Part shown: positions 40,274 to 49,334 of the stretch, piece by piece
How the letters are laid out: the number at the start of each line of letters is the position of its first letter
Position numbering within the stretch: position 1 is the first letter of the stretch
Origin: Paenibacillus tyrphae
Lineage (GTDB): Bacteria > Bacillota > Bacilli > Paenibacillales > NBRC-103111
NCBI RefSeq assembly: GCF_000722545.1
Contig: NZ_JNVM01000017.1
Span: 186,001-250,000 of the forward strand
DNA length: 64,000 nucleotides
Direction of reading: 5' to 3'
Program-made: the position numbers and the translations under genes
Notes under the pieces: generated by a model
The model's input: the letters and a program-made list of their open reading frames with translations, nothing else
Told to the model about the DNA's origin: nothing
The model's database searches: none

Positions 40274-40793
40274 AATGCATAATTATCCCGAAGCTCAAAG
40301 GGGAGCGGGGCTCCTCCATCCATTCGCTTAGCCGTTCCCTGCTGCGCCAAACGCCTTTTTTTACACGCTCCGGGGACATCTCCAGTATTTCCCCTATCTC
40401 TTCATAGGATAGCTGACATTCGTATTTCAGCGAGACGATTAGCCTTACCTCATCCGGCAGCGCATCGACGGCTTCGAGGATCGTACGGGGGCTGAGCTTG
40501 CGCGGCTTCAGCCTGCGTTTGCCCGCAGCTTTCGCCATTTTGCACCGGTGAATAAGCACGCGGTAGACAGCCGTCCTCATAGAACCGGTCGTTGGCCCAA
40601 ACCCTTCCTCCGCATGTCTGCGAAACACCTCTACGAACGTACGCTCCACCTCCTGCGCCGCAAGCTCGCGGTCTTGGAGCAGCCGGTACGCAAGCCGGTA
40701 GATCGGATCGTGCAGCGATTCGACGAAGCTGCGGAATGGTTGAAGCTGTTCTTGGCCGTCTGCAGAAGCCGGCTGGTATTGCTGTGGATTCAT
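40272..40793 (-). CDS. ECF-type sigma-70 family protein
   Basis: A 173-residue sigma factor. Region 2 lies at about 20-60 (YRLAYRLLQDRELAAQEVER), a basic linker at about 95-110 (KRRLKPRKLSPRT), and region 4 at about 110-160 (LPDEVRLIVSLKYECQLSYE then EIGEILEMSPERVKKGVWR). ATG at 40793 has GGAGG seven bases upstream; ATGs at 40826 and 40814 lack one. There is no anti-sigma gene next to it: the neighbours are pqqE (convergent) and the mannosidase terminator. Its regulon is unknown. Confidence 0.85.
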   Translation of the reverse strand: MNPQQYQPASADGQEQLQPFRSFVESLHDPIYRLAYRLLQDRELAAQEVERTFVEVFRRHAEEGFGPTTGSMRTAVYRVLIHRCKMAKAAGKRRLKPRKLSPRTILEAVDALPDEVRLIVSLKYECQLSYEEIGEILEMSPERVKKGVWRSRERLSEWMEEPRSPLSFGIIMH

Positions 40794-40900
40794 GCTTTTT
40801 GCCTCCGTTCTCATTATCTCTTTCATTATAAGAACGCGATGTGTACTTCAAGTGTCTTTTTTGGAAAAGTAGAGCAGCTTCGCACTTTTTTCATAGATAC

Positions 40901-40941
40901 AAAAAAGCAGCCTAAACCCCGAGTCGCGAGGTTTAGACTGC
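40901..40941 (-). terminator. Terminator of the mannoside operon
   Basis: Minus-strand hairpin GCAGTCTAAACC/GGTTTAGGCTGC (40907-40918 with 40930-40941) is followed by TTTTTT. It lies just after the GH38 stop. Confidence 0.85.
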
Positions 40942-40952
40942 CCTGCAATATC

Positions 40953-43688
40953 TTATTTGCGCTTAACGCCCAGCGTAACAATCTCGTAAGGACCGACCGG
41001 CAAAGACAGGCTCGGCTCCTCCGAAACGAGCGCTCCCGCTTCCTCCAAGACGTTGCTTTTGTAGACCGATTCCGCGCCGCGGGCCGAATGCAGCTCCAGC
41101 TCCGTTCCGGCCGCTTCCATGTTGAACCATCTCAGCATGAGATCGCCGGAAGCCTCGCTCACTTTCATGGACGAGAACGCAAGCGCGCCGCCTTCCCAGC
41201 GGTACGGGGCGTAGCCCGAAGCGATCGGACCGCCGTGCACGCCGGTTTGGCAAACCGTCCACGGAATCTGGAACGAGTACGCCTCGGCAAAAGCGCCCGA
41301 AGCCGAACCGTCGCCGCTATGCGGAATAATCTCCATCCGCACCGTGTGCTCGCCGAGACATTGCGCCTCCGGCGTCGGGAACAAGCCCCAATCGCCAAGC
41401 TCGCTGACGGATCGAAGCAGCGTGACGGCAATCGTATTGCGTCCGTCCCGCAGCACTTCGTACTCCTGAAGCCCGAGGTTGGCGATCGTGAGGCCCGCCC
41501 CTGCTCCGCTTACGTCGACGAACGCTTGCTGATGCTGCGCATTGCTCGGATTTTCCCACTCCGCCGCCGGTTCGTTGTCCCGCGTCGCAATCTCGAAGAT
41601 CGAATCGGCGCGGTGTACCGCCGTCTCCACGTCGGTCGGGAAGAGCGCGCGCAGCCGGTGATCCTTCGCCTGGTTGTTGAAGGACACCTGCAGCTCGACG
41701 CCCCGGCCGCTGCGGCTCAGACTGACCTGCGTGCGGATCGTGAGCGGCACCATGTCCTTGACGCGCTGCCCTTGGCGATGCGGGAAATAGACCAGCTCCC
41801 GCTTCTCCTGCTCGAACACGGCATCGCCCGATGCCGGAACCGACCACTCGTGCACGATTTCCACCGTCGCACGGTATGGCGTATCCTCGACAACGCGGAT
41901 ATCTGCCTTCAGCCCTTTCGTCGTCAACGCCGTCTCGCCGTTCGGCTGCTTGTACATATACTCGTTGCCGATATCGCCGGTATTCTCGTACACGCCCAAA
42001 TCGCGGAACGTGCGGCCCGTTTGCTTGTCCGTCACGGCGAGGGAACCGTCCTCCGCGATCTCGACGCGAAGCAGGGCATTCTCCATCACCCGGTCGCCGT
42101 TCAGCAGCGAAGCGGCATCGGCAGCCGGGAGCGAAGCCGGATCGGCCGGCTTGAGCCACGCGTACGCGGAAATGCCAAGCGCAGGCACGTTCTGCGCCTC
42201 GAAGGTGAGGCTTATCCTACGGCACATATACGGCTGACGGAACTTATCGTCCGGCAGGTCGTAGCCGAACTGTAGGCCCAGATCCTGCATCGTGAACGGC
42301 ACGGCGCGGCCTTCCGCATCGACCAGCGTACGGCCGGAGACGTCCAGCGCCTGCATACGACGGCTCATCTCGTCCAGCGGGAAGCCGTCGCGGAAATACA
42401 AACGCTCGGCATCCAGCTCCACGGTAACGACTCCAGTCCGTGCCCAGCCCGTCGTATTGAAGACGACGAGCGGACGCGCCTCCGCGCCCATGCGGGCGAA
42501 GACGGACGTATCGACAGCATCCGCAATGACGCGCTTGCTGTCGTCGACGATCGTCTCGGCCACATGGCGGCTTTTGTCGAAACGGGTCACCATCTCGCGG
42601 TGCACCTCGTCCACGCTGCAGCCGCAGATGCTGTCGTGCGGGTGGTTTTGCATCAGCGTTTTCCAAGCGTACGTGAACAAGTGGTGCGGATACTCTTTAC
42701 CCAGCAAGTGCGCGAAGGACGCCAGCGGCTCGGCCACTTTCTCCAGCAGCGCTTGCCCCTGCTGGTTCATCTGCTTCAAGTAAATGCGGGCGGACGCGGT
42801 ATTGACCAGTGTCGACCATCCGTCCGTGCGCTGGCTGCGCAGCTCGCCCTTCACCACGGACAGCTCCCGGTCCAAGGACCGGTTCACAGCCTGCAAATAA
42901 TCCGCCACGTTCGAGTGGACGAAGTCGGTATCCGGGAACAGCTCACGCGCCGTGCGGATCGCCTCGGACAAGTCCTGCTGGATCGGCTGGTGATCGCAGC
43001 CGTTCATGAACAGCAGCTCGCCGGTGGAAGCGTATTTCTCGGCATCCGCCAACTTCCGCTCCCAGTACTCCTTCGCTTCTTTCTCGTCCGTCGGAACTTC
43101 CATCCCGTTGCAGTACCAGTTCGCGAACAAAATGCCAAGCACCCGCGAGCCGTCCGGGCCTTCCCAGAGCAGCTCGGAGAACGACGATTCGTAGTCCGAA
43201 TCGGACACGGTATTGTTGAAGCCCGTCGGCTTGACGCCGCGGCCGAACATCGCGTTATCGATGCCCGCCTGGCGCAAAATTTGCGGCGCCTGCCCCATGT
43301 TGCCGAACGTGTCGGGGAAATAGCCGACCTTGGCAATCGTCCCGTACCGCGCGGCGTCCTGATGCCCGATCTGCAGGTTGCGCAGGTTCGCTTCGCTGCT
43401 CGTCAGGAACGCGTCCTGCAAAATGTACCAAGGCCCGATATGAATGCGGCCTTCCCGGATGTACGCTTCAAGCTGCTCCTTTTTTTCTGGCCGGACCTGA
43501 AGATAATCCTCCAAAATAATCGTCTGGCCGTCCAAATAAAAGCTTTTGAACTCCGGATCGCGCTCGAGCGTATGAAGCAGCGTGTCCATCAGCTGGATCA
43601 GCAGCATATGATGCTTTTCGTAGGGCAAATACCATTCCCGGTCCCAGTGCGTATGGGAAATGATATGCGCGGTTCTTTTTTTGCTCAT
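40953..43688 (-). CDS. GH38 alpha-mannosidase
   Basis: A 911-residue cytoplasmic enzyme. The N-terminus has the zinc-site motif HIISHTHWDREWYLPYEKH (about 9-27); the catalytic nucleophile Asp is in GYFPDTFGNMGQAP (about 122); further ligands lie in NHPHDSICGCSVDEVHREM (about 345). The middle and C-terminal beta domains match full-length GH38. ATG at 43688 has GGAGGAGG about eleven bases upstream. It removes alpha-mannose from glycan chains and is the last gene of a locus with GH125, a clan GH-A enzyme and an importer. Confidence 0.95.
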   Translation of the reverse strand: MSKKRTAHIISHTHWDREWYLPYEKHHMLLIQLMDTLLHTLERDPEFKSFYLDGQTIILEDYLQVRPEKKEQLEAYIREGRIHIGPWYILQDAFLTSSEANLRNLQIGHQDAARYGTIAKVGYFPDTFGNMGQAPQILRQAGIDNAMFGRGVKPTGFNNTVSDSDYESSFSELLWEGPDGSRVLGILFANWYCNGMEVPTDEKEAKEYWERKLADAEKYASTGELLFMNGCDHQPIQQDLSEAIRTARELFPDTDFVHSNVADYLQAVNRSLDRELSVVKGELRSQRTDGWSTLVNTASARIYLKQMNQQGQALLEKVAEPLASFAHLLGKEYPHHLFTYAWKTLMQNHPHDSICGCSVDEVHREMVTRFDKSRHVAETIVDDSKRVIADAVDTSVFARMGAEARPLVVFNTTGWARTGVVTVELDAERLYFRDGFPLDEMSRRMQALDVSGRTLVDAEGRAVPFTMQDLGLQFGYDLPDDKFRQPYMCRRISLTFEAQNVPALGISAYAWLKPADPASLPAADAASLLNGDRVMENALLRVEIAEDGSLAVTDKQTGRTFRDLGVYENTGDIGNEYMYKQPNGETALTTKGLKADIRVVEDTPYRATVEIVHEWSVPASGDAVFEQEKRELVYFPHRQGQRVKDMVPLTIRTQVSLSRSGRGVELQVSFNNQAKDHRLRALFPTDVETAVHRADSIFEIATRDNEPAAEWENPSNAQHQQAFVDVSGAGAGLTIANLGLQEYEVLRDGRNTIAVTLLRSVSELGDWGLFPTPEAQCLGEHTVRMEIIPHSGDGSASGAFAEAYSFQIPWTVCQTGVHGGPIASGYAPYRWEGGALAFSSMKVSEASGDLMLRWFNMEAAGTELELHSARGAESVYKSNVLEEAGALVSEEPSLSLPVGPYEIVTLGVKRK

Positions 43689-43712
43689 GGCTTGTGACGC
43701 CTCCTCCCCGGA

Positions 43713-46700
43713 CTACTCTCCGGTCACTTGGATATGAACTTCCTTCGGCCGGTACACGGACTTCAAGCGGCCTTCCCGGTCGACCGCGAACAGCACCGAA
43801 CGCTCTTTCTCCAGCACAAACGAATACCGCCGGCCCGTCGCCGGGTCCTTCACTTCCACATCGGTATCGAAGGCGAATTCGGACACGAAGACGAACAATG
43901 CGCCGTCTTGGAAAGCGAGCTTCCGTCCGTACACGCCCGGGAACCCGCCGCCGCGAAGCCATTCCAGCTCCGCGCGGAAGCCCGCCACGGTCAGCGCGTA
44001 TTGGTACAGCATCGCGAGCGGCTCGGCGCGCTCGTTCAATTCGATCGGTAGCGGGCACCAGAGGAGCCGCCCCGAACCGAGCGGAACGTCGATCAGCTTG
44101 TCGGCTTTCGCCTCAGCAGTCTCGTCCGTCCGAACTTCCTTCGCCACCTCGGCGATCCGGCGCTGTCCGAACGAGACAGGTAGCAAGCGGCCGTCGAGCT
44201 CCAGCATTTCTTCGCGCCGCACGTTGGCCCGACGATAAGAGCCGACCGTCTCCTTAAGACGCTCTGCAGGCTGCCAGTAAGCATCCAGCCCGAGAGGACC
44301 CGTAACGAGCAGCGTCGCTCCGGTAGCCCGTACAATTTCGATCAATTTCGCAAACGCTTCGCTATCTATATTATGTGCACTCGGCAGGATGATCAGCTTC
44401 GCCGGCACTTCTGTAAGTGAATCCAGATGGTATTCCCCGACCCCGCGGAAAGGAACTTTCAGCTCGTAGGACAGCATCCGCGTCAGACGGGTCGTCGCAT
44501 CGAACGCCAATTTCCGGTTGGAAAAGTCGTTGGAATACGGGAAGACCACGGCGACCTCCTCCAGCTTGCGGCCCTGGAACAGGTCCCGGATCTCTTCCAT
44601 AAAGCGGCCGAAGTCGTAGGAAACGTCCGCCTCCGGCTTCTCCGTTCCGTCCGCCCGCAGCGCCCCGATGTGCGATTCGTTGGCATTGTCCATATAGAAA
44701 TTGGTGTTCCAAATCCAATGAACCGCCCCCGCGCCGCCCGTCGAGAAAGCATAAGCGTATTTGCGCTCCAGAATGCTGCGCAACTCCGTCTCCGAACGCT
44801 TCGCCCGCCCGTCCGGCGTCTCCACGTACATGATGCCGGTCTCCTGCACAAGATTCGGCTTATCCGGCGTCTTCGCGAAGATGCCGTCCCAGACCAGGTG
44901 ATCGTTCAGCCACCACGAGTGAACGGTCGTGTAATCCGACGCCTCTGCATAGAAGAACGGCGACGGACGCTGCGCGCCCAAAGCTTCGTCCTGTCCGACG
45001 ACGACCATATGGTCGGGGCAGACGTCCTTGATCGCGTCGTAGAGCTGCTTCGCCCACCGGTTGTGCATCTCCATCGAGAACAGCGCGTAGTCAAGCCAGC
45101 GGGTGCCTTTTTTCCCTTGGTGCATATCCTGCACGTTGAAGTTGATCTCTTCCGGCTCCGGCGGTACCGCCGCTTCAAAATCCGGCAGCTGCACCGGCGA
45201 TATGTTCCAGCGCTCCTGCAGCACGCCGATCGATCCGTGCCGCTGCTTCAGCCATTCGCGGTAAGCCGCCAGCTCGAACGGGTCGCGGCACGACCGCGGG
45301 CCGTCGGAGAAAATCTGCGGCGGATCGAACATCGACGGCTCGTTGATCAGATCCCAGTCGACATGCTTCGTATCCTTATGCCGCGAGACGATCGAACGCA
45401 CGAATCGTTTCTGCGCTTCCACACTGCGCGGGTCAAGGTAAGGATTGAGGCCCTCCCAAGGCTCCGGCGTGAACGAAAAGAACGTGAAGGTGACCTGCAA
45501 ATCATGCTTCTTCGCTGTAAGCAGAAAGGCGTCGATCGAACGCAGCACCTCTTCGGAAGCGTGCCCGTCGACCTGCATAATGTTGCGGTACGCCGTCCAG
45601 ATGCCGGTCCGAATCCAGTTGATCCCGGCCTTCTTCATCTGCGCCATGTCACGGTCCCATACGGCCGCGTTCGGCAGGAATAGAAACTTACGTGCCACGT
45701 CCGAGGTCATGTATGTCATCCCGACAACCGGAAGCGGACGGCCGTTCTTGACAAAATAATCCCGGCCGCAGCTTACCGGCGTGCCCTCAGCCAGCAGCTT
45801 GGTGTCCAAGCCCCAGAAGCCCTGACGCAGGATGCGCGTCTCCCCGTCCGGCGCTTGTGCCTGACAGACGATATGATAAAAGCCGCTCTGAATGTCAAGC
45901 GGGACGGAAATGCGGTGAATATTCAGCTCCTCCGTGACGTCCGCCTCAAAGCGGTGCTTCCAGGAGGCTTGCCCTGCCTCGTGCTCCAGGGAAACCAAGA
46001 ATTTCCAGGTCCCGTCGCCCGATCCGGTCCCGCGCCCGATCCGCTGCGTTTGCAGCGTAAGCATCGCCCGCTCGCCCGGCTCGTACGAAGCGTAATTCGG
46101 CTTGATCCACAGCTCTGTCACGCCTTTGGCGCAAAACGCGGCCCATTCCTTCAGCGCTTCGGCCCCGCCCTCGTTCCAGAATGCCGCGGTCAGCGGCAAG
46201 TGGACGAACAGCCAGCGGCCTCCGGCGAAGGGGCCCTTCGTTTGCTCCCAGAGCACGACTGGCGCGGCTACCTCCCGGCCTTCGGCCGAGATGCCCTTCA
46301 GCAGCGGATAAATATGCGTGTCCATCGGTCCGGCGGAGCCCATCTGATGCGGCAAATCGCTGCTCTTCGTCACATGCGGCACCATATTCCACGTGTCCGC
46401 TATGGTAAGCAGTGCTTCCTTGCCGCCCAGCAGCGGGATGTTAGCTGTGGCCGCCAGCTTTTCTATCGGCGCCGCATCGACCCAGAGCGCCTCATGAATA
46501 TGGAGCTGCTGATGGTAGGCGGTTTGCTCGGCTTCGACATGCCAGCCCCCGTTCTCCTCCCGGACCGGGTGCTTGAACGGCGCGCCGCCGGCGCTAATGA
46601 GCCCGCCGCCCTGCCGGAGAAAGCCGAGAATCGCGGACCAAGCGTTTTTCGGAAAATACGGCGCATGCAGGTTGACGAAGCAGCCGCCCTCGGCGGAGCT

Positions 46701-46826
46701 CAGCTCCTCCGCCAAGCGGTCCGCCGGGACGACCTGCCCTATCCCCTGCAGCAGTCCAGCATCGACCTGCATCCCTTCGCCGAGCGGAAAGCCCGGATCG
46801 TAGAAAATGACGATCGGCCGTATCAT
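43713..46826 (-). CDS. Large clan GH-A glycoside hydrolase with N-terminal amidotransferase-like domain
   Basis: A 1,037-residue protein. Residues 1-200 resemble a class I glutamine amidotransferase/ThuA-like fold (VIFYDPGFPLGEGMQ, GGLISAGGAPFKHPV). A beta domain follows (about 230-340), then a TIM barrel (about 370-720) with acid/base Glu in WDLINEPSMF (about 494) and nucleophile Glu in LVQETGIMYVETPDG (about 660), as in clan GH-A (GH2/5/42-like). The rest is GH42-like trimerisation and beta domains (VVFPYSNDFSNRKLAF; LLVTGPLGLDAYWQP). ATG at 46826 overlaps the GH125 stop (ATGA). With two alpha-mannosidases beside it, beta-mannosidase or beta-galactosidase activity on a mannosylated glycan is likely, but specificity is not readable. 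Confidence 0.8.
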   Translation of the reverse strand: MIRPIVIFYDPGFPLGEGMQVDAGLLQGIGQVVPADRLAEELSSAEGGCFVNLHAPYFPKNAWSAILGFLRQGGGLISAGGAPFKHPVREENGGWHVEAEQTAYHQQLHIHEALWVDAAPIEKLAATANIPLLGGKEALLTIADTWNMVPHVTKSSDLPHQMGSAGPMDTHIYPLLKGISAEGREVAAPVVLWEQTKGPFAGGRWLFVHLPLTAAFWNEGGAEALKEWAAFCAKGVTELWIKPNYASYEPGERAMLTLQTQRIGRGTGSGDGTWKFLVSLEHEAGQASWKHRFEADVTEELNIHRISVPLDIQSGFYHIVCQAQAPDGETRILRQGFWGLDTKLLAEGTPVSCGRDYFVKNGRPLPVVGMTYMTSDVARKFLFLPNAAVWDRDMAQMKKAGINWIRTGIWTAYRNIMQVDGHASEEVLRSIDAFLLTAKKHDLQVTFTFFSFTPEPWEGLNPYLDPRSVEAQKRFVRSIVSRHKDTKHVDWDLINEPSMFDPPQIFSDGPRSCRDPFELAAYREWLKQRHGSIGVLQERWNISPVQLPDFEAAVPPEPEEINFNVQDMHQGKKGTRWLDYALFSMEMHNRWAKQLYDAIKDVCPDHMVVVGQDEALGAQRPSPFFYAEASDYTTVHSWWLNDHLVWDGIFAKTPDKPNLVQETGIMYVETPDGRAKRSETELRSILERKYAYAFSTGGAGAVHWIWNTNFYMDNANESHIGALRADGTEKPEADVSYDFGRFMEEIRDLFQGRKLEEVAVVFPYSNDFSNRKLAFDATTRLTRMLSYELKVPFRGVGEYHLDSLTEVPAKLIILPSAHNIDSEAFAKLIEIVRATGATLLVTGPLGLDAYWQPAERLKETVGSYRRANVRREEMLELDGRLLPVSFGQRRIAEVAKEVRTDETAEAKADKLIDVPLGSGRLLWCPLPIELNERAEPLAMLYQYALTVAGFRAELEWLRGGGFPGVYGRKLAFQDGALFVFVSEFAFDTDVEVKDPATGRRYSFVLEKERSVLFAVDREGRLKSVYRPKEVHIQVTGE

Positions 46827-48142
46827 ACAATCCCTTCCTTCATCGCTTCGTATACAAGCAGCGAGAACAAGCTGTTGGACCATGCAAACCAGCTGCGCGT
46901 GAAGACAGTCGGGTCGTCCGCATGGAAGCCTTCATGCATAAAGCCGGTATCCGCGTCCGTCGCCTCCAGCATCGCAAGCATTTCCAGCTTCTCCTCTTTC
47001 GTGACCGCCGTCAGCCCCTGCATCGACAGCGCCATGTGCCAAATGTAATCCGGCGGCGTGTGCGGGCTGCCGATGCCTTTGGCTACCTTGCCCTCGTAAT
47101 AGAACGGATTTTGCTTGCTTAGTGCAAACCGTCTCGTATTTTGGTAAATCGGGTCGTCCGGAGTCGTATAGCCGATATACGGAATCGACATGAGTCCCGG
47201 CGTTCCGGCGTCGTCCATCAGGCAGTAATTGCCGAAGCCGTCTGTCTCGTAAGCGTAAATCGGACCAAACTCCGGATGGCGGTAAATGCCGTACAGCTGA
47301 ATGCCGTGATCGACATCCGCTTCCAGCTTCTTCAATTCGTCGACGAACGCCAGATCGCGGAACACCCATTCGGCCATCTCGCGCATCTGCCGCAGCGTCA
47401 CGACCGCGAACATGTTCGACGGAATGTTGTAATGGAAATCGCAGGCATCGTCGCTTGGACGGAAGCCCGACCAGATCATCCCTGTGTAGTTCACCGGCAT
47501 GCCCAGCCCGTTGTTGCGCAGCGAATCCGTCGGCACGTCATTATTACGCATGAAGCGGTACGGCGACAGCTCGAAATGGCGCTGCTCCGTTTTCCACAGG
47601 TCGACCGTTTTGCGCATCGCGGACTTGAAGTTCGTATCGAAAATGTCCGTCCGTTCCGTTTCCTTCCAGTACTTGTAAGCTAAACGCATCGAGAAGCAGA
47701 TCGAATCGAGCTCGAATTTGCGCTCCCATACCCACGGGGACATTTCGGTCTCGTCCGTCGTATTCCAGTGCCAATCGTTGGCCGATTCGTTGAAGGCGTT
47801 GGCATACGGATCGATATGGATATATTGAATGTGCCGTTTAATCAGCCCGGCGATCAGCTGCTGCAGGTCTGGGTCGTTCTTCGCCAGCGGCACGTAATGA
47901 ATCACTTGCTCTACGGAATCGCGCAGCCACATCGCCGGAATATCGCCGGTAATAATGAACGTTGTTCCGTCTTCCATCCGTTTCGTTGTCGTCGCCAGCG
48001 TGTTCGGGAAGCAATTTTTAAACAATTGCAGCAGCTTGGGACGATGAGCCAGCTTGACCTCCGCTTCCGCCAGCACGTCCTGCACCGCCCGCGGCAGCTC
48101 CATCGCAGGAATCGGAATTTTAGGTAATCTGAATTGTTCCAT
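46823..48142 (-). CDS. GH125 exo-alpha-1,6-mannosidase
   Basis: A 439-residue enzyme of the metal-independent GH125 family. Marks are GDIPAMWLRDSVEQVIHYVP (about 67), ANDWHWNTTDETEMSPWVWE, ERKFELDSICFSMRLAYKYW, and SGFRPSDDACDFHYNIPSNM. The family removes alpha-1,6-linked mannose from N-glycans and mannans. I favour ATG at 48142 because GGAGG directly abuts the upstream TTG (48154). It is followed with 4-bp overlap by the clan GH-A gene, and preceded by a gap of about 240 bp that contains the second palindromic element. Confidence 0.94.
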   Translation of the reverse strand: MEQFRLPKIPIPAMELPRAVQDVLAEAEVKLAHRPKLLQLFKNCFPNTLATTTKRMEDGTTFIITGDIPAMWLRDSVEQVIHYVPLAKNDPDLQQLIAGLIKRHIQYIHIDPYANAFNESANDWHWNTTDETEMSPWVWERKFELDSICFSMRLAYKYWKETERTDIFDTNFKSAMRKTVDLWKTEQRHFELSPYRFMRNNDVPTDSLRNNGLGMPVNYTGMIWSGFRPSDDACDFHYNIPSNMFAVVTLRQMREMAEWVFRDLAFVDELKKLEADVDHGIQLYGIYRHPEFGPIYAYETDGFGNYCLMDDAGTPGLMSIPYIGYTTPDDPIYQNTRRFALSKQNPFYYEGKVAKGIGSPHTPPDYIWHMALSMQGLTAVTKEEKLEMLAMLEATDADTGFMHEGFHADDPTVFTRSWFAWSNSLFSLLVYEAMKEGIV

Positions 48143-48232
48143 CTCGTCCGTCAACCTCCATTTTTTCTACTACTCACCGAAGGAGAAGGAATGTTTTTGG
48201 GGTCGGGTACTCACACGGCTGTAGTAGCACGC

Positions 48233-48353
48233 GGTGGGGTATCCACTGGAGGAGCGATAGCGTTCGCCTTTGTCCGCGGGAAATCTCCGCTATCCAGCGG
48301 CTTCAAATCAAAATTTCCCGAGGACCACAGCGGCCGGAAGTGGATACCCCACC
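48233..48353. repeat. 121-bp palindromic structured element, copy 2
   Basis: Same element as at 17365, same orientation and length. Its outer stem is longer: GCGGTGGGGTATCCACT (48231-48247) pairs perfectly with AGTGGATACCCCACCGC (48339-48355). Inner pairing is GTCCGCGGGAAAT with ATTTCCCGAGGAC; the central hairpin is CCGCT-ATCC-AGCGG. It lies between the LplC-type and GH125 genes of one operon, so it should be transcribed. Confidence 0.8.
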
Positions 48354-48386
48354 GCCCGCCGCCGCCTCTTACCCGAAAAAACTTCC

Positions 48387-49313
48387 TTACTCCTTCACCG
48401 CACCAACCGTCAACCCTTGAATAAAATACCGTTGGAAGAACGGGTACGCGAACACAATCGGCCCCGTCGCCAGGACGACCATCGCCATCCGCGACGTATC
48501 CTGCGGCAGCGATTGCAGTACGGCTACGCCCATCGACGGATTGCTCGTATTTTGCAAAATAAACTGCATGCTCGTCTCGATCCGCATCAGCATGGATTGC
48601 AGCGGCACCAAGCTCGGCTTGTCAATATAGAGCAGCGCGTTGAACCAGTCGTTCCAGTACCCGAGGGTGCTGAACAAGCCGATCGTCGCGAGCCCCGGAA
48701 GCGATAAGGGCAGAACCAAGCGGAAGAAAATCCCGAATTCGCCCGCACCGTCGATTTTTCCCGATTCGATAATGGCATCCGGTACGCTCGTAGAGAAGAA
48801 CGTCCGCATAATCATGATGTAGAAGGCGTTCACGGCCAGCGGCAGAATGAGTCCCCAGATGGAGTCCTTCAGTCCAAGCAGCTGCGTGACGACGATATAG
48901 GTCGGGACGAGCCCGCCGTTGAACAGCATCGTGAAGAAAGCGAAAAACGAGAAGAAATTGCGGTATTTGAAGCTTTTGCGCGAGATCGCGTAGGCGAACA
49001 GCGCAATCATAATCATGCTGAGCAACGTACCAATGACGGTAACGGCAATGGTGACACCGTAGGACCGCAGCAGCTGATCCCCGGCTTTAAACACGTAGCG
49101 GTAAGCTTCCAGACTCCATTTTTCCGGAATGATCCGGTAGCCGTTGCGCGCCAGCGTCCCTTCGTCCGTAAACGAAATGATCGTAACGAACACGAAAGGA
49201 AACACGCACGCAATAGCCAAAAAGCCGGCAATCAGGTTAAAAATTACGTTCCAAGCCGGAGACAAATGATGAAAATCCCGGCTTCGTTTCATCGTTCGCG
49301 CAGACACGGTCAT
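48387..49313 (-). CDS. Sugar ABC transporter permease (LplC-like, mannoside locus)
   Basis: A 308-residue six-helix permease with the C-terminal mark FQRYFIQGLTVGAVKE. The EAA-like loop reads ESGKIDGAGEFGIFFRLVLP, with the first Ala-Ala replaced by Ser-Gly. AGGAGGGG lies only two to three bases before ATG 49313, so GTG at 49307 is also possible. It follows the LplB-type gene by 21 bp. Confidence 0.92.
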   Translation of the reverse strand: MTVSARTMKRSRDFHHLSPAWNVIFNLIAGFLAIACVFPFVFVTIISFTDEGTLARNGYRIIPEKWSLEAYRYVFKAGDQLLRSYGVTIAVTVIGTLLSMIMIALFAYAISRKSFKYRNFFSFFAFFTMLFNGGLVPTYIVVTQLLGLKDSIWGLILPLAVNAFYIMIMRTFFSTSVPDAIIESGKIDGAGEFGIFFRLVLPLSLPGLATIGLFSTLGYWNDWFNALLYIDKPSLVPLQSMLMRIETSMQFILQNTSNPSMGVAVLQSLPQDTSRMAMVVLATGPIVFAYPFFQRYFIQGLTVGAVKE

Positions 49314-49334
49314 CCCCTCCTTTTTCCATATGGA

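Noticed and set aside
40548-42275. 575-codon plus-strand open frame opposite the sigma and GH38 genes
   Set aside because: It is a shadow of GC-rich minus-strand genes with clear family motifs. Its translation is rich in Arg/His/Leu with no domain and no ribosome site.
44427-45683. 418-codon plus-strand open frame opposite the clan GH-A gene
   Set aside because: Antisense shadow: basic, low-information protein, while the minus strand encodes a recognisable hydrolase.
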